Positions 56,030 through 63,939 of a DNA stretch of 64,000 nucleotides are shown here, piece by piece; the first letter of the stretch is position 1, and the number at the start of each line of letters is the position of its first letter. Source of the stretch: Candidatus Gastranaerophilales bacterium (GTDB lineage: Bacteria; Cyanobacteriota; Vampirovibrionia; Gastranaerophilales; Gastranaerophilaceae); assembly GCA_944323395.1 (NCBI GenBank), contig CALUSI010000004.1:1-64000 (forward strand), given 5' to 3'. The notes beneath the pieces were generated by a model. That model saw nothing but the letters and a program-made list of their open reading frames with translations, was not told the DNA's origin and did no database searches. A program made the position numbers and the translations under genes.

Positions 56030-57247
56030 TTAAATTTTGTTACCAAATTTGGATTTTACCTGCATATCTACTTTATTTTCAATGTTTTGCATTTCCATAG
56101 CGTCAGGTGTTTCACCATTATTTTCTTGTTTGTATTCATCAACAGCTTTCTCAATTAATTCTTTTCTATAGCTTTCAACTTCTTGTTCTTCTTGCTTTTC
56201 TGCAAGCAGTTTTTCACCTTCTGTAAGTGTTTCAGAACCGCCAATTCCAAATTGTCCAGGTGCTGAACCACTTCCACCCCATAAGTTTTTAACCGATAAA
56301 CCTATTTCTTTTGTATTTCCATATAATTCATCTATGGTAATTGAGCCTTTTGCTGCTCCACTTTGCACGTAATTTTCAATTTCTCCCATTAGCGTCATAT
56401 ATTCATCTTCTCTACCAATGAAGTCTGCTTTTGAAATACAGTCATATCCCATTTGGTCTAAGATACTAGACAAATGAACTTCTGCACCTTGTGCAAATCC
56501 GTCAGGAATTAAGCAGTCTGCAAACAAATAATTTGCTTTCTTTCCATTTGCATCTTCCACTATTTTTGCATCATCGCTGTATACAGCTTCATATAGTTCA
56601 TCTATAGACATTTTATCAGCATTTTCAGGTAGTTCGACTAAAGAGAAAGAATAAACCCTGTTTGTTATTGAACCATCTTCTTCTGTACCATCTCCTACAG
56701 AGTCAACTCTTATTCCTTTTGCTGCAAGTTCTTTTCTCGCTTCTTCACCCAAGTAAGATTTTGAGCAAGAACCATATTTTGCCATTACTTCGCTAACAAT
56801 ATCTTGTATGTATAAATCCAATTCGCTATCAAAAGAAGATGCAATAGCGTCTGCAAGTGCTACACTTTCAATAGAACCATCACCATCTGTATCCATGCTG
56901 ATTCGCCAGTCTTCATTTTTGACAAGCTTTTCAGCTGCACGAACCATTCTATCATAGTAACATTTTACGTTTTCACCTTCGAAAAGACTGCTATTCGCCA
57001 TATTATTTATAGCCGTTCTTGCATCGACATTTTTTGTGTCATCACATTTATTTAATATTTCTTGAACTTTTTCAAAATAAGATTTTTCTTCTTCTGTTTT
57101 ATTATCCCAAATACTGGTTGAAGTATTTGAAGAACCACTATTTGAACTCCCAGTACTTCTTGAATTAGATGTTGAATTTCCTGATGAGCTTGATTTGCTT
57201 GTTTGATATGCTGCTGCATATTTTTCTTTAATTTCTGCGTAACTCAT
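56030..57247 (-). CDS. EF-hand-loop protein of unknown function
   Basis: This 405-residue protein starts with a Ser/Asn/Gly/Thr-rich low-complexity segment (about residues 18-46), then an alpha-helical domain. One EF-hand-like loop is visible in ISMDTDGDGSIESV (about 116-129), with the spacing of a calcium-binding loop. A C-terminal glycine-rich region and a charged helix (EKQEEQEVESYRKELIEKAV) follow. No signal peptide or family is recognised. The ATG has AGAGGAAGA upstream. A pair of 18-bp direct repeats lies 110-150 bases before the gene. Confidence 0.7.
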   Translation of the reverse strand: MSYAEIKEKYAAAYQTSKSSSSGNSTSNSRSTGSSNSGSSNTSTSIWDNKTEEEKSYFEKVQEILNKCDDTKNVDARTAINNMANSSLFEGENVKCYYDRMVRAAEKLVKNEDWRISMDTDGDGSIESVALADAIASSFDSELDLYIQDIVSEVMAKYGSCSKSYLGEEARKELAAKGIRVDSVGDGTEEDGSITNRVYSFSLVELPENADKMSIDELYEAVYSDDAKIVEDANGKKANYLFADCLIPDGFAQGAEVHLSSILDQMGYDCISKADFIGREDEYMTLMGEIENYVQSGAAKGSITIDELYGNTKEIGLSVKNLWGGSGSAPGQFGIGGSETLTEGEKLLAEKQEEQEVESYRKELIEKAVDEYKQENNGETPDAMEMQNIENKVDMQVKSKFGNKI

Positions 57248-57356
57248 ATCTCTTCCTCTGCTATTATTCCTCGATATATTATATAAAAATTTTTATCAAG
57301 AAAAATTAGCAAAAAAACAGCAAATGTAACAAAACATTAAGAATATTGTAAAAGGA

Positions 57357-57396
57357 CACATGGTTTGATTATTTGTTCCACATGGTTTGATTATTT
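57357..57396. repeat. Two 18-bp direct repeats, 22 bp apart
   Basis: CACATGGTTTGATTATTT occurs at 57357-57374 and 57379-57396. The 22-base period is about two helical turns, so both copies face the same side of the helix. They lie in the 243-bp gap between csoR and the EF-hand-loop gene and could be tandem regulator sites. Confidence 0.75.
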
Positions 57397-57491
57397 TGGG
57401 CAACATAAATTTGAAATATTAAATAAATGAGCAAATTTGCAATTTTAAGAATATAAAGTTACTGTCATAAAAACAAATTAAAATATATAAG

Positions 57492-57800
57492 TTAACTCTG
57501 CATTTTATCAAGCAGAGTTTTAATTTCCATAATTTTTTCTTTTGCAATTTCAGAATCAGAAAAAGACTTAGCAACACATTCTTCAAGATGTGTTTTCAAT
57601 ATATTGCTTTCAACATGTTTTATTGCTGAACGTACAGCCTTGAGCTGCACAATAATATCCGGACAATATCGTTGTTCTTCAATCATTTTCTTGATACCTT
57701 CCAACTGACCTATTGCCCTGTTTAGGCGAGGTATCTCATGTTTATGGCTCGGATTTTCTGATTTTTTTATGTTCATATCGTTTGTAAACTCTTTTTTCAT
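57492..57800 (-). CDS. csoR: CsoR-family copper-sensing transcriptional repressor
   Basis: A 102-residue DUF156/CsoR-family regulator: RLNRAIGQLEGIKKMIEEQR, then YCPDIIVQLKAVRSAI and THLEECVAKSF. The metal ligands follow C-x24-H-x3-C, the Cu(I) signature of CsoR; CstR-type sulfide sensors lack the histidine. These repressors release DNA on binding Cu(I). Two ATACCC-N5-GGGTAT operators lie just upstream at the neighbouring metallothionein-like gene. The start is the ATG at 57800; an earlier TTG would fall within the terminator hairpin, and an ATG at 57776 is an alternative. Confidence 0.88.
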   Translation of the reverse strand: MKKEFTNDMNIKKSENPSHKHEIPRLNRAIGQLEGIKKMIEEQRYCPDIIVQLKAVRSAIKHVESNILKTHLEECVAKSFSDSEIAKEKIMEIKTLLDKMQS

Positions 57801-57815
57801 TCTTTCATTATACAC

Positions 57816-57841
57816 AAAAAGGAGCAGCAACGCCGCTCCTT
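57816..57841 (-). terminator. Rho-independent terminator between the metallothionein-like gene and csoR
   Basis: On the minus strand AAGGAGCGGC-GTT-GCTGCTCCTT forms a 10-bp stem with one G-T pair and a 3-base loop, followed by a T-run. It should end most transcripts from the small upstream gene, leaving csoR at reduced or independent expression. Confidence 0.85.
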
Positions 57842-57858
57842 AATCCCAAAATAATATT

Positions 57859-57978
57859 CTATTTTTTAGGAAGTTCATTGCACTCAGGCGGGCAATTACA
57901 TTTGTCTTCGGTGCAAGTACAGTTGTCTCCGCATTTGCAGTTAACGCATTTGCAATGTGGATTTGAACATTTAGCCAT
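57859..57978 (-). CDS. 39-residue metallothionein-like protein
   Basis: This short ORF has a perfect ribosome-binding site (AAGGAGG, then six bases, then ATG) and encodes 39 residues with ten cysteines and one histidine. Cysteines fall mostly in CxC and CxxC pairs: HCKCVNCKC, NCTC, KCNC and PPEC. Such composition is that of small cysteine-rich metal chelators. The 3' tail ends ELPKK. It lies under a strong promoter covered by a CsoR-type operator, so it is likely a copper- (or other soft-metal-) induced buffering protein. It is not similar to a named family that I can identify with certainty. Confidence 0.85.
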   Translation of the reverse strand: MAKCSNPHCKCVNCKCGDNCTCTEDKCNCPPECNELPKK

Positions 57979-57998
57979 ATTAGCCTCCTTTTTCTTTT

Positions 57999-58015
57999 AT
58001 ACCCACAGGGGGTAT
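57999..58015. promoter_or_regulatory. CsoR-type operator 1
   Basis: ATACCCACAGGGGGTAT matches the CsoR operator shape ATACCC-N5-GGGTAT known upstream of Bacillus copZA. It lies just downstream of the predicted transcription start (about +8 to +24). Confidence 0.75.
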
Positions 58016-58029
58016 CTAACTACATGTAC

Positions 58030-58058
58030 ATAATACCCTATAGGGGTATATTTGTCAA
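58030..58058 (-). promoter_or_regulatory. Near-consensus promoter of the metallothionein-like gene
   Basis: On the minus strand TTGACA (58058-58053) and TATTAT (58035-58030) are separated by exactly 17 bases. The spacer is almost completely filled by CsoR-type operator 2, so repressor binding would block RNA polymerase directly. Confidence 0.88.
58033..58049. promoter_or_regulatory. CsoR-type operator 2, inside the promoter spacer
   Basis: ATACCCTATAGGGGTAT repeats the arms of operator 1 (ATACCC/GGGTAT). The centres of the two sites are 34 bases apart. Its position between -35 and -10 fits classical repression, relieved by Cu(I). Confidence 0.8.
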
Positions 58059-58084
58059 GTGGTCTTTTTATGATAAATCGTGTA

Positions 58085-58444
58085 TTAATCCATCTCACCC
58101 TTGTAGGCGCAGGGGATATTTTCTTCTTTTAAATAATTCATTCCCCACTTGTTTAACTCAATAATTGCAGGAATAAGTGTTTCACCTCTTTTAGTGAGAG
58201 AATATTCAGTTTTTGGCGGCACTACGGGATAAAGTTTTCGTTTGATTATTCCATCTGTTTCAAGTTCCTTTAACTGTTGTATAAGCATTTTGGGCGTTGC
58301 GTGTGAAATCAATTTTTGTAGTTCATTATATCTCAATGTTTTATTTATAAGGTGTCCGATTATAACTCCTTTGTATTTCCCTCCGATTATATCCATTGTT
58401 GCCTCAAGCGGACATTTATATTCATCTTTCTTATGCTTAGTCAT
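58085..58444 (-). CDS. HxlR-family transcriptional regulator
   Basis: A 119-residue winged-helix protein of the HxlR type: KCPLEATMDIIGGKYKGVII, the recognition segment RYNELQKLISHATPKMLIQQ and the wing LYPVVPPKTEYSLTKRG. The N-terminal cysteine (C11) is typical of redox- or aldehyde-sensing members. A divergent MBL-fold gene shares its promoter region and is the likely target. It begins at an ATG with AGGGACTTTAATT upstream. Confidence 0.9.
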   Translation of the reverse strand: MTKHKKDEYKCPLEATMDIIGGKYKGVIIGHLINKTLRYNELQKLISHATPKMLIQQLKELETDGIIKRKLYPVVPPKTEYSLTKRGETLIPAIIELNKWGMNYLKEENIPCAYKGEMD

Positions 58445-58461
58445 AATTAAAGTCCCTAATT

Positions 58462-58477
58462 TACTTTTTGGTAAGTA
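58462..58477. promoter_or_regulatory. Putative HxlR operator
   Basis: TACTT-TTTGGT-AAGTA is a small inverted repeat that abuts the -10 box of the hxlR promoter (58477-58482). It could let the regulator control its own gene. Confidence 0.4.
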
Positions 58478-58504
58478 TTATACAAAAAAGTGCATTCTTG
58501 TCAA
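58477..58504 (-). promoter_or_regulatory. hxlR promoter
   Basis: On the minus strand TTGACA (58504-58499) and TATAAT (58482-58477) with a 16-base spacer, both perfect consensus hexamers. Its -35 overlaps the -35 of the divergent MBL gene. Confidence 0.85.
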
Positions 58505-58526
58505 AATGATAATAAATGTATAAAAT
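58498..58526 (+). promoter_or_regulatory. Promoter of the MBL-fold gene
   Basis: TTGTCA (58498-58503) and TAAAAT (58521-58526) are 17 bases apart. The -35 hexamer overlaps the opposing hxlR -35, so the two promoters compete for polymerase. Confidence 0.7.
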
Positions 58527-58551
58527 TGCTTTATTAAAGGAGGAAATCTAA

Positions 58552-59343
58552 ATGAAAATTACACAGGTAAGAAGTGCAACAATTATAGTTGAATATAATA
58601 ATACAAAATTTTTAATTGACCCATGGCTTATGCCCAAAGATTATATGCCCGGGTTTGATGTTGCAATAAATTCCGATGTCAGACAGCCAAGAGTGGAGCT
58701 GCCTTTTGGAATTGAAAAAATTGTTGATGTTGATGCTGTTATTATCACTCATATCCACCCTGACCACTGGGATGAATTTGCAGAAAAAGCTCTGGATAAA
58801 AATATAAAAGTTTTTGTTCAATCTTCTGTTGATAAAGACTACGTTATCTCAAAGGGTTTTACAAATGTTGAGATTATACAAGAATCCGGAATAGAATATA
58901 ATGCCATAACCCTATACAAAACAGGAACTCAACATGGCAAAAGAGAGATAATAAAACCGTTATGTGATTCTGTTGGCTTGCCTTATGATGCAATGGGTGT
59001 TGTTTTTAAATCAAATAATGAAAAATCATTGTATATTGCAGGCGATACAATTTGGTGTGAGGAAGTAAAAGATGTCTTAGGCAAATACAAGCCTGAAGTT
59101 ATAGTAGTAAATGCCTGTGCGGCAACTCTTTTGAACGGAGAACGCATAATTATGAATATTGAAGATGTAAAAAATGTTTTGGATGCTGCGCCTGGCGCAA
59201 AAGTAATTGCAAGTCATTTAGATACAGTCAGCCATCTTTCTGTTACAAGGGATGATTTAAAAGAATTTAAAAATAAAAACAATATTGATAATTTATTAAT
59301 TCCTGAGGATGGAGAGGTGATTGATTTTACAAGAAATAATTAA
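58552..59343 (+). CDS. MBL-fold metal-dependent hydrolase
   Basis: A 263-residue metallo-beta-lactamase-fold protein with the metal-binding HIHPDHWDE (H67, H69, D71, H72), later SLYIAGDTIW and VIASHLDTVSH supplying further ligands. It resembles UlaG/RomA-like hydrolases. The substrate is unknown. It has AAAGGAGG before the ATG and is divergent from hxlR, an arrangement often seen for stress- or aldehyde-responsive enzymes. Confidence 0.88.
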   Translation: MKITQVRSATIIVEYNNTKFLIDPWLMPKDYMPGFDVAINSDVRQPRVELPFGIEKIVDVDAVIITHIHPDHWDEFAEKALDKNIKVFVQSSVDKDYVISKGFTNVEIIQESGIEYNAITLYKTGTQHGKREIIKPLCDSVGLPYDAMGVVFKSNNEKSLYIAGDTIWCEEVKDVLGKYKPEVIVVNACAATLLNGERIIMNIEDVKNVLDAAPGAKVIASHLDTVSHLSVTRDDLKEFKNKNNIDNLLIPEDGEVIDFTRNN

Positions 59344-59376
59344 ATTTTTATATTGAGTATTATTTAAAAATCAGAT

Positions 59377-59766
59377 TTATAAGTTCAATGCTTGCGAATA
59401 ATGGATATTACTAATTTTCCACTCATTGTTGCGCAAAACGAGAAGCTGTGTTTCACGCCCCAGAGTATGGATTTGCTCCTCGGTTTCTTTTTTAACAGCA
59501 TAAAAATCCCAGCTAAATTCTAAAAAAGCTGCTCTGTCATAAAATTTTGCCGAAACATTTTTTATCTTTAAATCTCTCTTTGAAAACAAATTTCCCATTG
59601 TACCGAGATAAAAATGCTCTTTAATTTCTTCAAAAGAATGTTCATAGCCCATCGGATGAATAAATGAAATTGAATCTTCGCTATCCCATATTTCTCTTGC
59701 TAATTCTAGATTACATTCATTAATTGATTGTACGTATTTATTTAATAAACAATAAATTTTTTCCAT
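59377..59766 (-). CDS. SnoaL/NTF2-like small protein
   Basis: A 129-residue single-domain protein with the NTF2-like pattern: YVQSINECNLELAREIWDSE, FIHPMGYEHSFEEIKEHF, AFLEFSWDFYAVK and the terminal NEWKISNIHYSQ strand. Members include DUF4440 and SnoaL-like proteins; enzyme or binding role is unknown. It converges on the MBL gene with a 33-base gap. Confidence 0.75.
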   Translation of the reverse strand: MEKIYCLLNKYVQSINECNLELAREIWDSEDSISFIHPMGYEHSFEEIKEHFYLGTMGNLFSKRDLKIKNVSAKFYDRAAFLEFSWDFYAVKKETEEQIHTLGRETQLLVLRNNEWKISNIHYSQALNL

Positions 59767-60209
59767 ATATCTATACTATCATAAAAATTATACATAATGA
59801 TTTTTACAAGCTTGATGAAAAATTTTCCGACCTCGTTTTAAATTTTTCTAAAAATTTGCGGAACTGGACTATTCCGAAATAATCAAATTATCCGTACAGT
59901 TCAAATTTGGTGCGTATCTCACTGATAATATACAAATCTCAATCTATCCGTACAGTCCAGAAAAAGTCCGGTTTTCCGTTTTGATTTTTTTGGAACACTT
60001 AATTTTTCCGACCCGAAAACGCCCACACAAAGCCTGCTTTACCAAAATAATCTATCTAGCCGTACAAATCAACCTGGACAAAAAACTACAAATATAAAAT
60101 ATATCTATTATATATTTTTTAAATGTTTTCTGCTTGCTTGACTTAATCATCTAAATCCGCACTACAAAAAACTTAGTACCAATTAAGAATTTGAAAGAGA
60201 AACAAAAAA
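59767..60209. other. Non-coding region with a periodic GC-richer repeat
   Basis: No supported ORF is present over 443 bases. The stretch 59810-60090 is visibly richer in CCG/CGG than its surroundings and contains repeats of TCCGTACAG and related words. It could be a remnant gene, an unknown small RNA or a repeat element. Confidence 0.6.
59891..60066. repeat. CCGTACA repeat with 56/112-bp spacing
   Basis: TCCGTACAGT occurs at 59891-59900 and 59947-59956, and GCCGTACA ends at 60066. The core CCGTACA therefore starts at 59892, 59948 and 60060, spacings of exactly 56 and 112. On the minus strand, two copies are followed by similar TTATTTCGG or TTATTTTGG words. Confidence 0.65.
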
Positions 60210-60281
<72 letters not shown>

Positions 60282-60295
60282 ATATCTATATCTCT

Positions 60296-60323
60296 ATATT
60301 ATCAAAAAAATTTTGATTGTAAA
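60296..60323 (-). promoter_or_regulatory. Candidate promoter of tRNA-Asn
   Basis: On the minus strand TTTACA (60323-60318) and TAATAT (60301-60296) are 16 bases apart, placing a start about 8 bases before the mature tRNA. Confidence 0.5.
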
Positions 60324-60530
60324 GAACTTTTTTATTATATTTATAATTTTTTATTCTAGATATTTTGTTTAAAATAACTAAAATATTAGAATATAAGTTC
60401 AAATATTACTTTAATAAAATATAGATATTTTAAGATTTTTATATTGGCTTAATTATAAAACCAATATTCATTTCAAAACAATAAAAATTTTAAAATATTC
60501 TAAAAACTTTATTCATGCAATAATATTTGT

Positions 60531-63359
60531 ATGAATGATAAAATAATAATCAGAAAAGCTAATCAGCATAATTTAAAAAATGTAAGTTTAGAATTGCAAA
60601 AAAATGAGCTTATAGTTTTTACAGGTATATCAGGTTCTGGCAAAAGTTCATTAGCTTTTGATACTATTTTTGCAGAAGGTCAAAGAAGATATGTTGAAAG
60701 TCTTTCTAATTATGCAAGACAATTTTTAGGACAATTAGATAAACCAGATGTTGAAAGTATAGATGGGTTATCCCCTGCTATTTCTATAGATCAAAAATCA
60801 ACAAGCAATAATCCTCGTTCCACTGTTGGTACAGTTACAGAAATATATGACTATTTAAGATTATTATTCGCACGAATAGGAACACCTCATTGTCCCGAAT
60901 GCGGAAGTGAAATTGCACCACAATCAATAGATGAAATTATAGATAAAATATTTTCTTTACAAGAAGGAACAAAAATACAACTTATTGCTCCTATTGTCCG
61001 TGGGAAAAAAGGAGAATTCGCAAATCTTATAGAAGAACTAAAACAAGAAGGTTTTATAAGAGTCAGAATAGACGGTAAAATATATAATCTTGATGAAGAT
61101 GAAATTAAACTGAACAAAACACAAAAACACACGATTGATGTAGTTGTTGATAGGCTTGTTATAAAAGAAAGTGCTAAATCAAGATTGACAGACAGTGCAC
61201 AAATTGCTTTAGAGAAATCGAACGGACTTTTAATTGTCGATGTTATCGGTGATAAAGAGATGATTTTCTCAGAAAAACTTGCGTGCCCGAATTGTAATTT
61301 GAGCTTTGAAGAACTGGCGCCAAGAATATTCAGTTTTAACAGTCCATATGGAGCCTGTCCTACTTGTTCAGGACTTGGTGCACATTTTGAAATGGATGAA
61401 AATTTGTTAATTCCAGACAGAACGAAATCACTAGCACAAGGCGCAATATATCCTTGGGCAAAAACAGGGAACCAGTATTATCAGGATGTTTTATCTTCAG
61501 TAGCTGAACATTTCGGAATAGATATGAATACTCCGTTTAATGACTTACCTGAAGGACATCAAAAAATTATACTATACGGAAGTGGCAGAGAATGCATAAA
61601 ACTGAGGTTTAAAGAATTTGGCGGAACAAGATATGTAATACAAAAACGCCCATTTTCAGGTGTAATTCCATACTTTATGAATAAATATAATGAATCAAAT
61701 TCTGAAGAAGTAAGAGATTACATTCAGGAATATATGTCGCAAATTCCTTGTAGTGACTGTAAAGGAGCAAGATTAAAACCATTTTCGCTTGCAGTAACCA
61801 TAATGGGAAAAAACATATACGATGTATGCTTAATGTCAATTAAAGATGCATATAAATTTTTCTCAGATTTATATTTGGAATTAGATGACTACAAGCTGAC
61901 AATAGCAAAACAAATCTTGGAAGAAATAAGAGCACGTCTTAAATTTATGCTTGACGTAGGGCTAAGTTATTTAAATTTAGCAAGAATGGCAGGCACGCTA
62001 TCAGGCGGAGAAGCACAAAGAATAAGACTTGCCACACAAATAGGGAGTGGACTGTCAGGTGTTTTATATGTACTTGATGAACCTTCAATAGGCTTACATC
62101 AATACAATAACGATATGTTAATAAAAACCCTTATAAGACTCCGTAATTTAGGCAACACATTAATTGTAGTTGAACACGACGAAGATACAATAAGAAGCGC
62201 AGACCATATTGTAGATATTGGTGTTTATGCAGGAATAAACGGAGGTAAAGTAATAGCACAAGGCACTTTAGATGATATCATTGCTTCAAAAAAATCTTTA
62301 ACAGGTCAATACCTAAGCGGGGAAAGAAAAATTCCAATTCCTAATAAAAGAAGAGAAGGAAATGGTAACTACCTGGAAGTCATCAATGCACACAAGAACA
62401 ATCTGAAAAATATAAACGTAAAAATTCCGCTCGGAAAAGTTGTAGCATTAACAGGCGTTTCCGGCAGCGGAAAATCTACATTGATGAATGATTTAATATA
62501 TCAATATGCAATACATAAACTAAATAAAAATAAACCAAAACCACAAGGAATAGATAAAATTGAAGGTTTTGAAAATATAGATAAAGTTATTTGTATTGAC
62601 CAATCGCCAATAGGAAGAACTCCTCGTTCAAATCCTGCTACATATACAGACGTATTTACATATATAAGAGAATTATATGCTCAAACAACCGAAGCAAAAA
62701 TGAGAGGTTATAAAGCAGGAAGATTCAGTTTTAATGTAAAAGGCGGGCGTTGCGAAGCTTGTAAAGGCGATGGGCTTACAAAAATTGAAATGAATTTTCT
62801 CTCTGATGTATATATAAAATGTAATGTTTGCAAAGGACAAAGATACAACAGAGAAACACTTGAAGTAAAATACAAAGGTAAAAATATATCAGAAGTCTTA
62901 GAAATGAGTATATCTGAAGCACTGGAATTTTTCGAAAATATTCCTAAAATAAAAACAAGACTACAAACATTGAATGATGTCGGTTTAGGATATATGAAGC
63001 TTGGACAAAGTGCTACAACTTTATCTGGCGGTGAAGCTCAAAGAATAAAATTAGCCAGTGAATTAAACAAACGCTCCACAGGTAAAACTCTATACTTGCT
63101 TGATGAACCGACAGTAGGACTTCATTGGTATGATTTAGATAAGCTTATTAAAATAATAAATAAACTTGCAGAAGCAGGAAATACAATACTAATAATAGAA
63201 CATAATCTTGATTTAATAAAAACAGTTGATCATATAATAGATTTAGGACCACAAGGCGGAGATGAAGGCGGAATGATTATAGCTGAAGGAACTCCGGAAG
63301 AAATTGCAAAATGCAAAGAATCGTATACCGGAATCTATTTAAAAAAAATGCTCAAATAA
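60531..63359 (+). CDS. uvrA: Excinuclease ABC subunit A
   Basis: UvrA is the damage-recognition ATPase of nucleotide excision repair. The 942-residue protein has the two ABC ATPase halves: Walker [11 protein letters not shown] (N half) and [10 protein letters not shown] (C half), signature motifs [12 protein letters not shown] and [12 protein letters not shown], Walker B YVLDEPS and YLLDEPT. Zinc-binding CPECG/CPNC-type and [12 protein letters not shown] motifs are present. The start has no visible Shine-Dalgarno; a -10-like TAATAT lies at 60521-60526. A bidirectional terminator follows. Confidence 0.98.
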   Translation: MNDKIIIRKANQHNLKNVSLELQKNELIVFTGISGSGKSSLAFDTIFAEGQRRYVESLSNYARQFLGQLDKPDVESIDGLSPAISIDQKSTSNNPRSTVGTVTEIYDYLRLLFARIGTPHCPECGSEIAPQSIDEIIDKIFSLQEGTKIQLIAPIVRGKKGEFANLIEELKQEGFIRVRIDGKIYNLDEDEIKLNKTQKHTIDVVVDRLVIKESAKSRLTDSAQIALEKSNGLLIVDVIGDKEMIFSEKLACPNCNLSFEELAPRIFSFNSPYGACPTCSGLGAHFEMDENLLIPDRTKSLAQGAIYPWAKTGNQYYQDVLSSVAEHFGIDMNTPFNDLPEGHQKIILYGSGRECIKLRFKEFGGTRYVIQKRPFSGVIPYFMNKYNESNSEEVRDYIQEYMSQIPCSDCKGARLKPFSLAVTIMGKNIYDVCLMSIKDAYKFFSDLYLELDDYKLTIAKQILEEIRARLKFMLDVGLSYLNLARMAGTLSGGEAQRIRLATQIGSGLSGVLYVLDEPSIGLHQYNNDMLIKTLIRLRNLGNTLIVVEHDEDTIRSADHIVDIGVYAGINGGKVIAQGTLDDIIASKKSLTGQYLSGERKIPIPNKRREGNGNYLEVINAHKNNLKNINVKIPLGKVVALTGVSGSGKSTLMNDLIYQYAIHKLNKNKPKPQGIDKIEGFENIDKVICIDQSPIGRTPRSNPATYTDVFTYIRELYAQTTEAKMRGYKAGRFSFNVKGGRCEACKGDGLTKIEMNFLSDVYIKCNVCKGQRYNRETLEVKYKGKNISEVLEMSISEALEFFENIPKIKTRLQTLNDVGLGYMKLGQSATTLSGGEAQRIKLASELNKRSTGKTLYLLDEPTVGLHWYDLDKLIKIINKLAEAGNTILIIEHNLDLIKTVDHIIDLGPQGGDEGGMIIAEGTPEEIAKCKESYTGIYLKKMLK

Positions 63360-63389
63360 AAAGGACAAGTATAACAACCTGTCCTTTTT
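63358..63389. terminator. Bidirectional terminator after uvrA
   Basis: AAAAAGGACA (63358-63367) pairs perfectly with TGTCCTTTTT (63380-63389). It lies between uvrA and the convergent glycine-zipper gene and carries a T-run on either strand. Confidence 0.9.
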
Positions 63390-63407
63390 TATATATAATA
63401 ATTATCT

Positions 63408-63803
63408 TTATTTTTCCATCTCTGCAATTATTTCATCTATGGAATAAGTTTTTATATCACCTATATCATTATTATCAATAAACTTTTGTACAGCATCAGC
63501 CACTTGTTGATTTATATTCATTTGTTTTTCGTTCTTTTTATCAATGGCTTTACCTATTAAACCACCTGTTATTCTTCCAACAAGTGCCAAACCGCCAACT
63601 ACAGCCGTACAAACACCAAAAGCAATCGCTTTAGCTTTCTTTACACTGACAGAATCAGCAGATTTTAAAGCATTTATTCCTGATTGAAAAATATCTTTTC
63701 CATTCTTAGCAACATATGCTCCACCAACACCAAAACCAGCGACAGTTCCTATTTTTTTGCCTTTTTGAGTTGATGTTGTTGAATTAACTACAGATACATT
63801 CAT
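63408..63803 (-). CDS. Small glycine-zipper membrane-associated protein of unknown function
   Basis: A 131-residue protein with two hydrophobic, glycine-rich segments (GTVAGFGVGGAYVA and AIAFGVCTAVVGGLALVGRI, the latter followed by GGLIGKAI), of the glycine-zipper type that inserts into membranes. The C-terminal part is charged. No signal peptide or named family is recognised. The ATG has TAAGGA upstream. It resembles, in size and layout only, the small membrane protein at 26644-27099. Confidence 0.65.
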   Translation of the reverse strand: MNVSVVNSTTSTQKGKKIGTVAGFGVGGAYVAKNGKDIFQSGINALKSADSVSVKKAKAIAFGVCTAVVGGLALVGRITGGLIGKAIDKKNEKQMNINQQVADAVQKFIDNNDIGDIKTYSIDEIIAEMEK

Positions 63804-63897
63804 ATTTTTTTCCTTACACTGCTTTCATATTTCCTTGAAAACTTATCAACTTTTAAAATTGACATAAGGACACGTTATATTAACTTTTATTAACAAG

Positions 63898-63924
63898 AAA
63901 GAGGAAGTTAAAAACTTCCTCTTT
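63898..63924 (-). terminator. Hairpin terminator of the S1-domain gene
   Basis: AAAGAGGAAGTT (63898-63909) pairs with AACTTCCTCTTT (63913-63924) around a 3-base loop. It lies just past the stop codon of the partial gene on the minus strand; the T-run is interrupted (TCTTTCTTGTT), so strength may be moderate. Confidence 0.75.
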
Positions 63925-63939
63925 TAAAATTTTGAAAAA

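Noticed and set aside
57357-57396. CRISPR array
   Set aside because: Only two 18-bp repeats separated by four bases, with no spacer-length units and no cas genes.
57492-57800. FrmR/RcnR/CstR-type sensor instead of CsoR
   Set aside because: The C-x24-H-x3-C ligand set and the adjacent ATACCC/GGGTAT operators point to a Cu(I) CsoR; CstR lacks the histidine.
59891-60066. CRISPR array or attachment site at the tRNA
   Set aside because: The repeated core is only about 7-10 bp, and no copy of the tRNA 3' end or integrase is present.
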